Below, one piece after another: positions 23,822 to 32,663 of a DNA stretch of 64,000 bases (position 1 is its first letter; each line of letters opens with the position of its first letter). The stretch comes from Burkholderia sp. WSM2230 (GTDB lineage: Bacteria; Pseudomonadota; Gammaproteobacteria; Burkholderiales; Burkholderiaceae). Under the pieces are notes generated by a model, which made no database searches, was not told the DNA's origin, and worked only from the letters and a program-made list of their open reading frames with translations. The stretch is from assembly GCF_000472445.1 (NCBI RefSeq), contig NZ_AXAJ01000019.1, positions 44,782 to 108,781 of the forward strand, written 5' to 3'. Both the position numbers and the translations under genes were made by a program.

Positions 23822-24601
23822 ATGTCGACACAACGAGCCAAACTGGTAGTTGGAAACTGGAAGATGCACGGGCGCCTTGCCGACAACGCGGGGCTGCTGC
23901 AGGCCGTGGCGAAAGGCGCGGGCGAACTGCCGGCCGCGGTGCGCGTGGGTGTATGCGTGCCGAGCGTTTATCTCGCGCAAGCGCATTCGCTGCTCGAAGG
24001 CAGCCGGGTGGCGTGGGGTGTGCAGGACGTCTCGGCGTTCACGCACGGCGCCTATACCGGCGAAGTCGCTGCGCAAATGGTGACGGATTTCGGCGCCACG
24101 TTTGCCATCGTCGGGCATTCGGAGCGCCGCGCCTATCATCGCGAAAGCGCCGAACTCGTCGCGGTCAAGACGCAGCGTGCGCTCGAGGCAGGCCTGACGC
24201 CGATCGTCTGCGTCGGTGAAACGCTCGAAGAGCGGGAAGGCGGCGCGACCGAGCAGGTGGTTGGCGCGCAGCTAGACGAGGTGGTGGCGAAACTGTCGGT
24301 GCAAGAAGCGGCGCGTATCGTTGTCGCCTATGAGCCCGTTTGGGCAATCGGCACGGGCAAGAGCGCGAGCTCGGAGCAGGCGCAGGCGGTCCACGCATTC
24401 CTGCGCGCGCGTCTGGCGGCGAAAGGCGCTGAAGTTGCGGATGTACCGCTGCTGTACGGCGGCAGTGTGAAGCCGGACAACGCGAAAGAATTGTTCTGTC
24501 AGCAGGATATCGACGGTGGTCTGATCGGCGGCGCGTCGTTGAAGGACCAGGATTTTCTGGCGATCTGTAAGGCGGCGGCTGAAGCGACAGCCGCCGGTTG
24601 A
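23822..24601 (+). CDS. tpiA: Triosephosphate isomerase
   Basis: Glycolytic enzyme of 259 aa interconverting dihydroxyacetone phosphate and glyceraldehyde 3-phosphate. Catalytic residues are visible: Asn12 and Lys14 (GNWKMHG), His99 (VGHSERR) and Glu171 (AYEPVWAIGTG). The phosphate loop LLYGGSVKPDNAKE is near the C-terminus. Length is standard. secG follows after 81 bases, with a strong hairpin between them. Confidence 0.97.
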   Translation: MSTQRAKLVVGNWKMHGRLADNAGLLQAVAKGAGELPAAVRVGVCVPSVYLAQAHSLLEGSRVAWGVQDVSAFTHGAYTGEVAAQMVTDFGATFAIVGHSERRAYHRESAELVAVKTQRALEAGLTPIVCVGETLEEREGGATEQVVGAQLDEVVAKLSVQEAARIVVAYEPVWAIGTGKSASSEQAQAVHAFLRARLAAKGAEVADVPLLYGGSVKPDNAKELFCQQDIDGGLIGGASLKDQDFLAICKAAAEATAAG

Positions 24602-24630
24602 GCAGGGCGCCTCGTCGAGGATGACCCATC

Positions 24631-24657
24631 CCGAGCCTCGCGGTCCGCGAGGCTCGG
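24631..24657 (+). repeat. Perfect hairpin between tpiA and secG
   Basis: CCGAGCCTCGCGG and its reverse complement are separated by a single T (13-base arms). No T-run follows, so it is not a classic terminator. It lies 25 bases before the secG start and could act in mRNA processing, stabilisation or attenuation. Confidence 0.75.
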
Positions 24658-24682
24658 CTAAATAAAGACTCAGGTGAGTGTG

Positions 24683-25069
24683 ATGCTGTATTTGAAAACT
24701 TTGATTATCGTCGTTCAGCTGTTGTCGGCACTCGGGGTCATCGGCCTCGTCCTGCTGCAGCACGGCAAAGGCGCCGATATGGGCGCTGCGTTCGGCAGCG
24801 GCGCGTCGGGCAGCCTGTTCGGCGCGACCGGCTCGGCGAACTTCCTGTCGCGCACAACGGCCGTGCTCGCCGCAGTATTTTTCGTCACCACCCTGGCGCT
24901 TACGTACCTCGGTGCTTATCGGGCGAAGCCTTCTGCCGGCGTGCTCGGTGCTGCGGTTACTGCGCCGGTCGCTGCTTCGGCTGCTCCCGCCGCCTCGGTA
25001 ACGGCTGCTGGTTCTGCCGCGCTGGCGGCGTCGGCTGCATCCGTGCCCGCTACGGACGTGCCGAAATAA
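24683..25069 (+). CDS. secG: Protein translocase subunit SecG
   Basis: Small inner-membrane component of the SecYEG channel, 128 aa. Two transmembrane segments (about 4-22 and 54-74) flank the conserved loop LLQHGKGADMGAAFGSGASG. The C-terminal tail is Ala/Val-rich and low in complexity. The ATG at 24683 has AGGTGA upstream; a GTG at 24674 is in frame but overlaps that site. Confidence 0.95.
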   Translation: MLYLKTLIIVVQLLSALGVIGLVLLQHGKGADMGAAFGSGASGSLFGATGSANFLSRTTAVLAAVFFVTTLALTYLGAYRAKPSAGVLGAAVTAPVAASAAPAASVTAAGSAALAASAASVPATDVPK

Positions 25070-25095
25070 ATTTTCGTGGAAAGTGCTTTTGTGCG

Positions 25096-25124
25096 TTGAA
25101 CAAACTGTTTAAAGCAGTTACAAT
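25096..25124 (+). promoter_or_regulatory. Promoter of tRNA-Leu
   Basis: TTGAAC at 25096-25101 and TACAAT at 25119-25124 with a 17-base spacer, about 58 bases upstream of the tRNA. Confidence 0.7.
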
Positions 25125-25181
25125 CTAAGTCTTGAAGCGATTCGCGGGTTTTATAAGTTGTTTTCCCGGATTGCATACAGT

Positions 25182-25266
25182 GCCGACGTGGTGAAATTGG
25201 TAGACACGCTATCTTGAGGGGGTAGTGGCGAAAGCTGTGCGAGTTCGAGTCTCGCCGTCGGCACCA
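25182..25266 (+). tRNA. tRNA-Leu(GAG)
   Basis: An 85-base class II tRNA with encoded CCA. The acceptor stem GCCGACG pairs with CGTCGGC. The D-loop has GGTAG. The anticodon stem CTATC/GGTAG encloses TTGAGGG, so the anticodon is GAG. The long variable arm is typical for leucine, and the T-arm is GCGAGTTCGAGTCTCGC. It reads CUC and CUU codons. It has its own promoter and a terminator just after it, upstream of nuoA. Confidence 0.97.
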
Positions 25267-25276
25267 AATGTTATCT

Positions 25277-25313
25277 AAATGCCAGCCGCTTGCTTCGCTT
25301 CGGCTGGCATTTT
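25277..25313 (+). terminator. Rho-independent terminator after tRNA-Leu
   Basis: AAATGCCAGCCG pairs perfectly with CGGCTGGCATTT over 12 bp, ending in TTTT. Confidence 0.88.
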
Positions 25314-25380
25314 CACTTCTGGCGCGCCGTTTGCGTTGGTCTGCGGCGTGTACGTCCCGGAAGTGATTTCGCGTCAGGGG

Positions 25381-25389
25381 TGCTATGCT
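25381..25389 (+). promoter_or_regulatory. Extended -10 promoter candidate for the nuo operon
   Basis: TGC followed by TATGCT (25384-25389) is an extended -10 element, 38 bases before the nuoA start. No convincing -35 was seen. Confidence 0.4.
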
Positions 25390-25426
25390 CCTGACGGCAC
25401 TCAGAACCAACCGATTGAGGATAGTC

Positions 25427-25786
25427 TTGAACCTCGCAGCCTATTTCCCCGTCTTGTTGTTCCTCGTTGTGGGCACTGGTTTAGGCGTAGCACTGGTCAG
25501 TATCGGCAAGATCCTCGGTCCCAACAAGCCCGATACCGAGAAAAACGCACCGTACGAGTGCGGCTTCGAAGCATTCGAAGATGCGCGCATGAAGTTCGAC
25601 GTGCGCTATTACCTCGTCGCCATTCTCTTCATCATTTTCGATCTTGAAACCGCGTTCCTGTTTCCGTGGGGTGTTGCCCTGCGCGACATCGGCTGGACTG
25701 GCTTCATGGCGATGATGATTTTCCTGCTCGAATTCCTGCTGGGCTTCGCCTATATCTGGAAGAAGGGCGGCCTCGACTGGGAATGA
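25427..25786 (+). CDS. nuoA: NADH-quinone oxidoreductase subunit A
   Basis: Membrane-arm subunit of complex I, 119 aa with three transmembrane helices. The conserved loop YECGFEAFEDARMKFDVRYYLVA is visible in two adjoining parts. The family N-terminus (NLAAYFPVLLFL) is reached only from a TTG at 25427, which has GAGGAT six to seven bases upstream. This gives the standard length, so a TTG start is preferred over the ATG at 25385. It is the first gene of the 14-gene nuo operon. Confidence 0.93.
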   Translation: MNLAAYFPVLLFLVVGTGLGVALVSIGKILGPNKPDTEKNAPYECGFEAFEDARMKFDVRYYLVAILFIIFDLETAFLFPWGVALRDIGWTGFMAMMIFLLEFLLGFAYIWKKGGLDWE

Positions 25787-25849
25787 TGGTTTAATCGCCG
25801 GTTTGCGTGGGTGGCCAAGGCTTGCCGCCCCGTCTGGAGTGGAAAGCAA

Positions 25850-26329
25850 ATGAGTATCGAAGGGGTCTTGAAGGAAGGGTTTGTCACCACGACCGCTGAC
25901 AAACTGATCAACTGGACGCGCACCGGTTCGCTGTGGCCGATGACGTTCGGTCTGGCGTGCTGCGCGGTCGAGATGATGCATGCGGGCGCGGCCCGTTATG
26001 ACCTCGACCGTTTTGGCGTGGTGTTCCGTCCGAGCCCGCGTCAGTCGGACGTGATGATCGTCGCCGGCACGCTGTGCAACAAAATGGCGCCGGCTCTGCG
26101 CAAGGTATACGACCAGATGGCCGAGCCGCGTTGGGTGATTTCCATGGGTTCGTGCGCGAACGGCGGCGGCTATTACCACTACTCGTATTCGGTAGTGCGT
26201 GGTTGCGACCGCATTGTGCCGGTCGACGTCTATGTGCCGGGTTGCCCGCCCACAGCGGAAGCGCTGGTCTACGGCGTGATCCAGTTGCAGGCCAAGATTC
26301 GCCGCACCAACACAATCGCCCGTCAATAA
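25850..26329 (+). CDS. nuoB: NADH-quinone oxidoreductase subunit B
   Basis: Peripheral-arm subunit of 159 aa carrying the terminal [4Fe-4S] cluster N2, which passes electrons to quinone. Ligands Cys37, Cys38, Cys102 and Cys132 lie in [20 protein letters not shown] and VPGCPP. The ATG at 25850 ([19 protein letters not shown]) follows GGAAAGCAA and gives the normal length; an upstream frame from 25811 is not needed. Confidence 0.97.
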
Positions 26330-26350
26330 GGCAACGCCTCTCCCCACAAT

Positions 26351-26953
26351 ATGGCAAGCAAACTCGAGACCCTGAAAGCGAACCTCGAGGCGGCCTTTGG
26401 CGGCCGCCTGCTGAGCACTACCGAGGCAATCGGTGAGTTGACGATCGTCGTGAAAGCGAGCGACTACCTCGACGTGGCAACGCGTCTGCGCGACGACCGC
26501 TCGTTCGGTTTCGAGCAGATGATGGATCTGTGCGGCGTCGACTATCAAACTTATGCCGACGGCGCTTACGACGGTCCCCGTTTCGCCGCCGTGCTGCATC
26601 TGTTGTCCGTGCAGAACAACTGGCGTTTGCGTGTTCGCGTGTTCGCTCCGGACGACGACATGCCCATCCTGCCGTCCGTGGTCGACATCTGGAATTCTGC
26701 GAACTGGTACGAGCGCGAAGCATTCGACCTGTACGGCATCGTCTTCGAAGGTCACCCGGACCTGCGCCGCATTCTGACCGACTACGGTTTCATTGGTCAC
26801 CCGTTCCGTAAAGATTTCCCCGTCTCTGGCTACGTCGAAATGCGTTACGACCCGGAAGAAAAGCGCGTCGTCTATCAGCCTGTGACGATCGAGCCGCGGG
26901 AAATCACGCCGCGCGTGATCCGCGAAGATCGCTATGGCGGTCTGAAACACTAA
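26351..26953 (+). CDS. nuoC: NADH-quinone oxidoreductase subunit C
   Basis: Peripheral-arm 30-kDa-type subunit, 200 aa, separate from NuoD (not fused as in E. coli). Signature ERE-AFDLYGIVFEGHPDLRRILTDYGF is present near 117-144 in adjoining parts. nuoD follows after nine bases. Confidence 0.96.
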   Translation: MASKLETLKANLEAAFGGRLLSTTEAIGELTIVVKASDYLDVATRLRDDRSFGFEQMMDLCGVDYQTYADGAYDGPRFAAVLHLLSVQNNWRLRVRVFAPDDDMPILPSVVDIWNSANWYEREAFDLYGIVFEGHPDLRRILTDYGFIGHPFRKDFPVSGYVEMRYDPEEKRVVYQPVTIEPREITPRVIREDRYGGLKH

Positions 26954-26962
26954 GAGAACGCC

Positions 26963-28216
26963 ATGGCAGAGATCAAGAACTACACGCTCAACTTCGGTCC
27001 TCAGCACCCGGCAGCACACGGCGTGCTGCGTCTCGTGCTGGAGCTCGACGGTGAAGTCATCCAGCGCGCCGATCCGCACATCGGCCTGCTGCATCGCGCG
27101 ACTGAAAAGCTCGCCGAAACCAAGACGTTTATCCAGTCGGTGCCGTACATGGACCGTCTCGACTATGTGTCGATGATGGTCAACGAGCACGGCTATGTGA
27201 TGGCGATCGAAAAGCTGCTCGGCATCGACGTGCCGGTGCGCGCCCAATACATCCGCGTGATGTTCGACGAAATCACGCGCGTGCTGAACCACCTGATGTG
27301 GATCGGCGCGCACGCGCTCGACGTCGGCGCAATGGCCGTGTTCCTGTACGCGTTCCGCGAGCGTGAAGATCTGATGGACGTGTACGAAGCGGTGTCCGGC
27401 GCACGCATGCATGCGGCGTACTACCGTCCGGGCGGCGTTTATCGCGATCTGCCTGACGCAATGCCGCAATACAAGGCGTCGAAGATTCGCAATGCGAAGG
27501 CATTGTCGAAGATGAACGAGAACCGGCAGGGTTCGCTGCTCGATTTCATCGACGACTTCTTCACGCGTTTCCCCACGTACGTCGACGAATACGAGACATT
27601 GCTCACCGACAACCGGATCTGGAAACAGCGTCTGGTCGGCATCGGCGTGGTCAGCCCTGAGCGCGCGCTGCAACTGGGCATGTCCGGCGCCATGCTGCGC
27701 GGCTCGGGCATCGAATGGGATTTGCGTAAGAAGCAGCCGTACGAAGTGTACGAAAAGCTCGATTTCGACATTCCGGTCGGCGTGAACGGCGACTGCTACG
27801 ACCGCTATCTGGTTCGTGTCGAAGAAATGCGTCAGTCCACGCGAATCGTGAAACAGTGCATTGAGTGGCTGCGCAAGAATCCGGGCCCCGTGATGATCGA
27901 CAATCACAAGGTTGCGCCGCCGTCGCGCGTCGGGATGAAGTCGAACATGGAAGAGCTGATTCACCACTTCAAGCTGTTCACGGAAGGCTTCCATGTGCCG
28001 GAAGGCGAGGCTTACGCCGCCGTCGAACATCCGAAGGGCGAGTTCGGTATCTACCTGATTTCGGACGGCGCGAACAAGCCGTATCGCCTCAAGATTCGTG
28101 CGCCTGGCTACGCGCACCTGTCCGCGCTCGACGAAATGGCGCGCGGTCACATGATCGCCGACGCTGTGACGATCATCGGCACGCAGGACATCGTGTTCGG
28201 CGAAGTGGATCGCTAG
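26963..28216 (+). CDS. nuoD: NADH-quinone oxidoreductase subunit D
   Basis: 49-kDa-type subunit of 417 aa forming the quinone pocket with NuoB. The N-terminus NFGPQHPAAHGVLRLVLELDG holds the quinone-binding His and the conserved GPQHPAAHG. The C-terminus contains RIRAPGYAHL-type sequence and ends in DIVFGEVDR. Length is typical. A gap of 131 bases before nuoE contains a hairpin. Confidence 0.97.
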   Translation: MAEIKNYTLNFGPQHPAAHGVLRLVLELDGEVIQRADPHIGLLHRATEKLAETKTFIQSVPYMDRLDYVSMMVNEHGYVMAIEKLLGIDVPVRAQYIRVMFDEITRVLNHLMWIGAHALDVGAMAVFLYAFREREDLMDVYEAVSGARMHAAYYRPGGVYRDLPDAMPQYKASKIRNAKALSKMNENRQGSLLDFIDDFFTRFPTYVDEYETLLTDNRIWKQRLVGIGVVSPERALQLGMSGAMLRGSGIEWDLRKKQPYEVYEKLDFDIPVGVNGDCYDRYLVRVEEMRQSTRIVKQCIEWLRKNPGPVMIDNHKVAPPSRVGMKSNMEELIHHFKLFTEGFHVPEGEAYAAVEHPKGEFGIYLISDGANKPYRLKIRAPGYAHLSALDEMARGHMIADAVTIIGTQDIVFGEVDR

Positions 28217-28282
28217 GACGTAATCATCGGCGCGCGTCTCAAAGTCGTACCGAGGCGCGCGTCAAGCAAAGGAACGCCGGGT

Positions 28283-28308
28283 CTGTCGCAGCACGAAGTG
28301 AGCGACAG
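28283..28308 (+). repeat. Hairpin in the nuoD-nuoE gap
   Basis: CTGTCGC (28283-28289) and GCGACAG (28302-28308) form a stem followed by GTTTTC. The same gap has a direct repeat of GGCGCGCGTC (about 28229 and 28255). It may be an internal attenuator or processing site. Confidence 0.5.
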
Positions 28309-28347
28309 GTTTTCGTTCGGTAGGAATTGAAAGAGTCGTGTCTGAAA

Positions 28348-28833
28348 ATGATCTCAGCTGAAGGCCTGAAAGAAATCGATCGTGCGATCGCGAAGTATCC
28401 CGCCGATCAGAAACAGTCCGCCGTAATGTCGGCGCTGGCCACTGCTCAGGAAGAGCATGGCTGGCTGTCGCCCGAACTCATGCAGTTCGTCGCGGACTAT
28501 CTCGGCATGCCGGCAGTCGCCGTGCAGGAGGTGGCAACCTTCTACACGATGTACGAGACGTCGCCGGTCGGCAAGTACAAGATCACGCTCTGCACGAACC
28601 TGCCGTGCCAGCTCGGCCCGGACGGCGGCTCGGAGAGCGCCGCTGAATATCTGAAGCAGAAGCTCGGCATCGACTTCGGCGAAACCACGGCCGACGGCAA
28701 ATTCACCTTGAAAGAAGGCGAATGCATGGGTTCGTGCGGCGACGCGCCGGTGATGCTGGTGAACAACCATCGCATGTGCAGCTTCATGAGCCGCGAGAAG
28801 ATCGACCAGCTGCTCGAGGAACTTTCGAAATGA
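28348..28833 (+). CDS. nuoE: NADH-quinone oxidoreductase subunit E
   Basis: 24-kDa-type [2Fe-2S] subunit of 161 aa on the NADH-oxidising arm. Cluster ligands Cys82, Cys87, Cys126 and Cys130 lie in LCTNLPCQLG and GECMGSCGDAP. The ATG at 28348 gives the usual N-terminus (MISAEGLKEIDRAI). A TTG at 28327 is in frame but sits directly on AGGA. The stop overlaps the nuoF start (ATGA). Confidence 0.95.
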   Translation: MISAEGLKEIDRAIAKYPADQKQSAVMSALATAQEEHGWLSPELMQFVADYLGMPAVAVQEVATFYTMYETSPVGKYKITLCTNLPCQLGPDGGSESAAEYLKQKLGIDFGETTADGKFTLKEGECMGSCGDAPVMLVNNHRMCSFMSREKIDQLLEELSK

Positions 28834-30158
28834 CGTCTTTACACGATCGTCACATCAAACCGCTGATTCTCGCTGGCCTGAACGGCGACAACTGGCATCT
28901 CGAAGACTATGTGGCGCGCGGCGGTTACGCCCAGCTGCGCCGTATTCTGGAAGAAAAGATTCCGCCCGAGCAGGTGATCGCCGACGTCAAGGCGTCGGGT
29001 CTGCGCGGCCGTGGCGGTGCAGGCTTTCCGACCGGCCTGAAGTGGAGCTTCATGCCGCGTCAGTTTCCGGGCCAGAAGTACCTGGTCTGCAACTCGGACG
29101 AAGGCGAACCGGGCACATTCAAAGACCGCGACATTCTGCGCTTCAATCCGCATTCGTTGATCGAAGGCATGGCGATCGGCGCGTACGCGATGGGCATTAC
29201 GGTCGGCTACAACTACATTCACGGCGAAATCTGGGAAGTCTACAAACGCTTTGAAGAAGCGTTGGACGAAGCACGCCGCGCCGGGTTCCTCGGCGAGAAC
29301 ATCATGGGTTCCGGCTTCTCGTTCGAGCTGCATGCGCATCACGGCTACGGCGCCTACATCTGCGGCGAAGAAACCGCGCTGCTCGAGTCGCTGGAAGGCA
29401 AGAAAGGCCAGCCGCGCTTCAAGCCGCCGTTCCCGGCGAGCTTCGGCGTGTACGGCAAGCCGACCACGATCAACAATACCGAGACGTTTGCCGCAGTGCC
29501 GTTCCTGCTCGCAATCGGGCCGCAGAATTATCTGGAAATCGGCAAGCCGAACAACGGCGGCACGAAGATTTTTTCGGTTTCGGGCGACGTCGAACGTCCG
29601 GGCAATTACGAAGTTCCGCTCGGCACGCCGTTCGCAACGCTGATGGACCTGGCGGGCGGCATGCGCGGCGGCAGAAAGATCAAGGCGGTCATTCCTGGCG
29701 GGTCGTCTGCGCCGGTGATTCCGGGCGACATCATGATGCAGACCGACCTCGACTACGACTCGATCGCGAAGGCGGGCTCGATGCTTGGCTCGGGCGCGGT
29801 CATCGTCATGGACGAGACGCGCTGCATGGTGCGCTCGCTGCTGCGTCTGTCGTACTTCTACTACGAAGAGTCGTGTGGTCAATGCACGCCTTGCCGTGAG
29901 GGTACAGGCTGGCTGTATCGCGTCGTGCATCGTATCGAGCATGGCCTTGGCCGTCAGGAAGATCTGGATCTGCTGAACTCGGTCGCGGAAAACATCATGG
30001 GCCGCACGATCTGCGCGCTCGGCGATGCAGCGGCCATGCCGGTTCGGGGCATGCTCAAGCATTACTGGGACGAATTCGAATATCACGTCGCTCACAAGCA
30101 TTGCCTCGTCGGCGGACATGCCGGCGCTGCGGCGGCAGTCGAAACTGTGGCTGCCTGA
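28830..30158 (+). CDS. nuoF: NADH-quinone oxidoreductase subunit F
   Basis: NADH- and FMN-binding subunit of 442 aa. GLRGRGGAGFPTGLKW binds NADH, CNSDEGEPGTFKDRDI and GAYICGEETALLESLEG bind FMN, and ESCGQCTPCREGT provides ligands of [4Fe-4S] cluster N3. The ATG at 28830 overlaps the nuoE stop. A 171-base gap with a hairpin precedes nuoG. Confidence 0.97.
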   Translation: MTSLHDRHIKPLILAGLNGDNWHLEDYVARGGYAQLRRILEEKIPPEQVIADVKASGLRGRGGAGFPTGLKWSFMPRQFPGQKYLVCNSDEGEPGTFKDRDILRFNPHSLIEGMAIGAYAMGITVGYNYIHGEIWEVYKRFEEALDEARRAGFLGENIMGSGFSFELHAHHGYGAYICGEETALLESLEGKKGQPRFKPPFPASFGVYGKPTTINNTETFAAVPFLLAIGPQNYLEIGKPNNGGTKIFSVSGDVERPGNYEVPLGTPFATLMDLAGGMRGGRKIKAVIPGGSSAPVIPGDIMMQTDLDYDSIAKAGSMLGSGAVIVMDETRCMVRSLLRLSYFYYEESCGQCTPCREGTGWLYRVVHRIEHGLGRQEDLDLLNSVAENIMGRTICALGDAAAMPVRGMLKHYWDEFEYHVAHKHCLVGGHAGAAAAVETVAA

Positions 30159-30262
30159 GCGAGTTCGCAATTGCCCGGCGCGCGCCCACAGGTGCCCGGG
30201 CAAGCGCCCGCACAGGCGGCATGCCTGACAGGCACGCACCAGAACACGTCAACCACGGGGCT

Positions 30263-30281
30263 CATTGCCTGACCGGCAATG
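30263..30281 (+). repeat. Hairpin in the nuoF-nuoG gap
   Basis: CATTGCC and GGCAATG flank TGACC. It lies about 50 bases before nuoG and has no T-run. Confidence 0.6.
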
Positions 30282-30329
30282 AACGGGGCGAACGATTGAG
30301 CGGTAACAGGTTAAGGAAGATTGACCATC

Positions 30330-32663
30330 ATGGTTGAACTTGAAATAGACGGCAAGAAAGTAGAAGTGCCCGAAGGCAGCATGGTGATCCAGGCTGCGCA
30401 TAAGGTCGACACGTACATTCCTCACTTCTGCTATCACAAGAAGCTGTCGATTGCGGCCAACTGCCGGATGTGTCTCGTCGATGTCGAAAAGATGCCGAAG
30501 GCCGTGCCCGCATGCGCGACGCCTGTCTCGGCCGGCATGGTCGTGCGCACGAAGTCGGAAAAGGCAGTGAAGGGTCAGCAAGCCGTGATGGAATTCCTGC
30601 TGATCAACCACCCGCTGGATTGCCCAATCTGCGATCAGGGCGGCGAGTGTCAACTGCAGGATCTGGCGGTTGGCTATGGCAAGTCGTCGTCGCGCTACAG
30701 CGAAGAAAAGCGTGTGGTGTTCCACAAGAACGTCGGCCCGCTGATCTCGATGGAAGAAATGTCGCGCTGCATCCACTGCACGCGCTGCGTGCGCTTCGGC
30801 CAGGAAGTGGCCGGCGTGATGGAGCTGGGCATGCTCGGCCGCGGCGAGCATTCGGAAATCACGTCGTTCGTCGGCAAAACGGTCGACTCCGAACTGTCCG
30901 GCAACATGATCGACCTGTGCCCGGTCGGTGCGCTGACCAGCAAGCCGTTCCGCTACAGCGCGCGTACCTGGGAACTGTCGCGCCGCAAGTCGGTGAGCCC
31001 GCACGATTCCGTCGGCGCCAACCTGGTGGTGCAAGTGAAGAACAATCGCGTGATGCGGGTTCTGCCGTTCGAAAACGAAGCAATCAACGAGTGCTGGATT
31101 TCGGACAAGGACCGCTTCTCGTACGAAGGTCTGAACAGCCCCGAGCGTCTTACGCAGCCCATGCTGAAGCAGGGCGGCAAGTGGGTCGAAACCGACTGGC
31201 AGACCGCGCTCGACTACGTGGTCAAGGGCCTGAGGGGCATTAAGGGCGACCACGGCGCGAACGCGCTGGCGGCGCTCGGCAGTGCCCACAGCACCGTCGA
31301 AGAACTGTTCCTGCTGAAGCAACTGGCGCAGGCAGTCGGCACGCCTAACGTCGACTTCCGTCTGCGCCAGTCGGATTTCTCGGCTCCGGTCAGCGGCACG
31401 CCGTGGCTCGGCACCACGATTGCCGATCTGTCGAATATCGATTCGGCGCTCGTGATCGGTTCGGACCTGCGCCGCGATCACCCGCTCTTCGCCGCGCGGC
31501 TGCGCCAGGCTGCAAAGGGCGGCGCGAAGCTCACGCTGGTGCAAGCCACCGGCGACGACGCGCTGATCCCGCAGGCGCAGCGTATCGCTGCGGCGCCGTC
31601 GGCATGGCTCGAGGCGCTCGGCGGCATCGCATCGGCGGTCTCGCAAGCGAACGGCGCGGCACTGCCGGAAGCTTTCTCCGGCGCGCAAGCCACGGAAGCC
31701 GACAAGCAAGTTGCGAAGTCGCTCGCTACCGGCGAACGCCGCCTTGTGCTGCTCGGCAATGGCGCCGTGCGTCATCCCGACTTCGCGGTCATTCATGCGG
31801 CGGCTCAATGGATCGCCGACGCAACCGGCGCGACGCTCGGCTTCCTGACGGAAGCGGCGAATTCGGTCGGCGCGCATCTCGTCAACGCATTGCCGGGCGA
31901 GGGCGGCTTGAACGCGCGCGAAGTGTTCGAGCAACCGCGCAAGGGCTATCTGCTGCTGAACTTCGAGCCGGAGTTCGATACGGCAAATCCGGCGCAGGCT
32001 TTGGCGGCGCTGAAGCAGGCTGAAATGGTCGTGGTGATGTCGCCGTTCCAGACCGGCGCCGAATACGCCGACGTTCTGTTGCCGATCGCGCCGTTCACTG
32101 AAACTGCCGGTACCTTCATCAATGCAGAAGGCACGGTGCAGTCGTTTAACGGTGTCGTGCGTCCGCTCGGCGACACGCGTCCCGCCTGGAAAGTGTTGCG
32201 CGTGCTGGGCAGCCTGTTGGGCGCGCCTGGTTTCGAATACGACACGGCAGAAGAAGTTCGCCAGGCCGCGCTCGGCGGCGGCGAACTGCAAGAGCGTCTG
32301 TCGAACCGCACGGGCGTGGCGGTTGCTCGCGGCAAGTCGGCAAAGGCAGCGGAAGGCAAGTTCGAACGCATCGCCGACGTGCCGATTTATCATGCCGACG
32401 CGCTGGTCCGTCGCGCTGAATCGCTGCATCTGACGGCAGCGGCGCGCGCCGCGAACAAAGTCGGCCTGCCGGCGGCGCTGTTCGACAAATTGGGTTTGAA
32501 GGAAGGCGACGCGGTTCGCGTGCGCCAGGGCGAGCAATCGGTGCAGTTGCCGGCCGTGCGCGACGCGAATCTTGCGGAGACAGTCGTCCGCGTGTCGGCG
32601 GCTACGCCTGCCGGTGCAGCGCTGGGCAGCCTGTTCGGTGAACTGGTGGTGGAGAAGGCGTAA
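30330..32663 (+). CDS. nuoG: NADH-quinone oxidoreductase subunit G
   Basis: 75-kDa-type iron-sulfur subunit, 777 aa. The N-terminal ferredoxin-like [2Fe-2S] site (HFCYHKKLSIAANCRMCLVDV in adjoining parts) and DCPICDQGGECQLQD are followed by CIHCTRCVRF with further cluster ligands. A long molybdopterin-oxidoreductase-like domain without catalytic function follows. The ATG at 30330 has AAGGAAG ten bases upstream; the TTG at 30321 is too close to that site. Confidence 0.96.
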   Translation: MVELEIDGKKVEVPEGSMVIQAAHKVDTYIPHFCYHKKLSIAANCRMCLVDVEKMPKAVPACATPVSAGMVVRTKSEKAVKGQQAVMEFLLINHPLDCPICDQGGECQLQDLAVGYGKSSSRYSEEKRVVFHKNVGPLISMEEMSRCIHCTRCVRFGQEVAGVMELGMLGRGEHSEITSFVGKTVDSELSGNMIDLCPVGALTSKPFRYSARTWELSRRKSVSPHDSVGANLVVQVKNNRVMRVLPFENEAINECWISDKDRFSYEGLNSPERLTQPMLKQGGKWVETDWQTALDYVVKGLRGIKGDHGANALAALGSAHSTVEELFLLKQLAQAVGTPNVDFRLRQSDFSAPVSGTPWLGTTIADLSNIDSALVIGSDLRRDHPLFAARLRQAAKGGAKLTLVQATGDDALIPQAQRIAAAPSAWLEALGGIASAVSQANGAALPEAFSGAQATEADKQVAKSLATGERRLVLLGNGAVRHPDFAVIHAAAQWIADATGATLGFLTEAANSVGAHLVNALPGEGGLNAREVFEQPRKGYLLLNFEPEFDTANPAQALAALKQAEMVVVMSPFQTGAEYADVLLPIAPFTETAGTFINAEGTVQSFNGVVRPLGDTRPAWKVLRVLGSLLGAPGFEYDTAEEVRQAALGGGELQERLSNRTGVAVARGKSAKAAEGKFERIADVPIYHADALVRRAESLHLTAAARAANKVGLPAALFDKLGLKEGDAVRVRQGEQSVQLPAVRDANLAETVVRVSAATPAGAALGSLFGELVVEKA

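Noticed and set aside
25481..28150. Open frame of 889 codons on the minus strand opposite nuoA-nuoD
   Set aside because: The plus-strand nuo genes are certain; the antisense frame is a codon-bias shadow.
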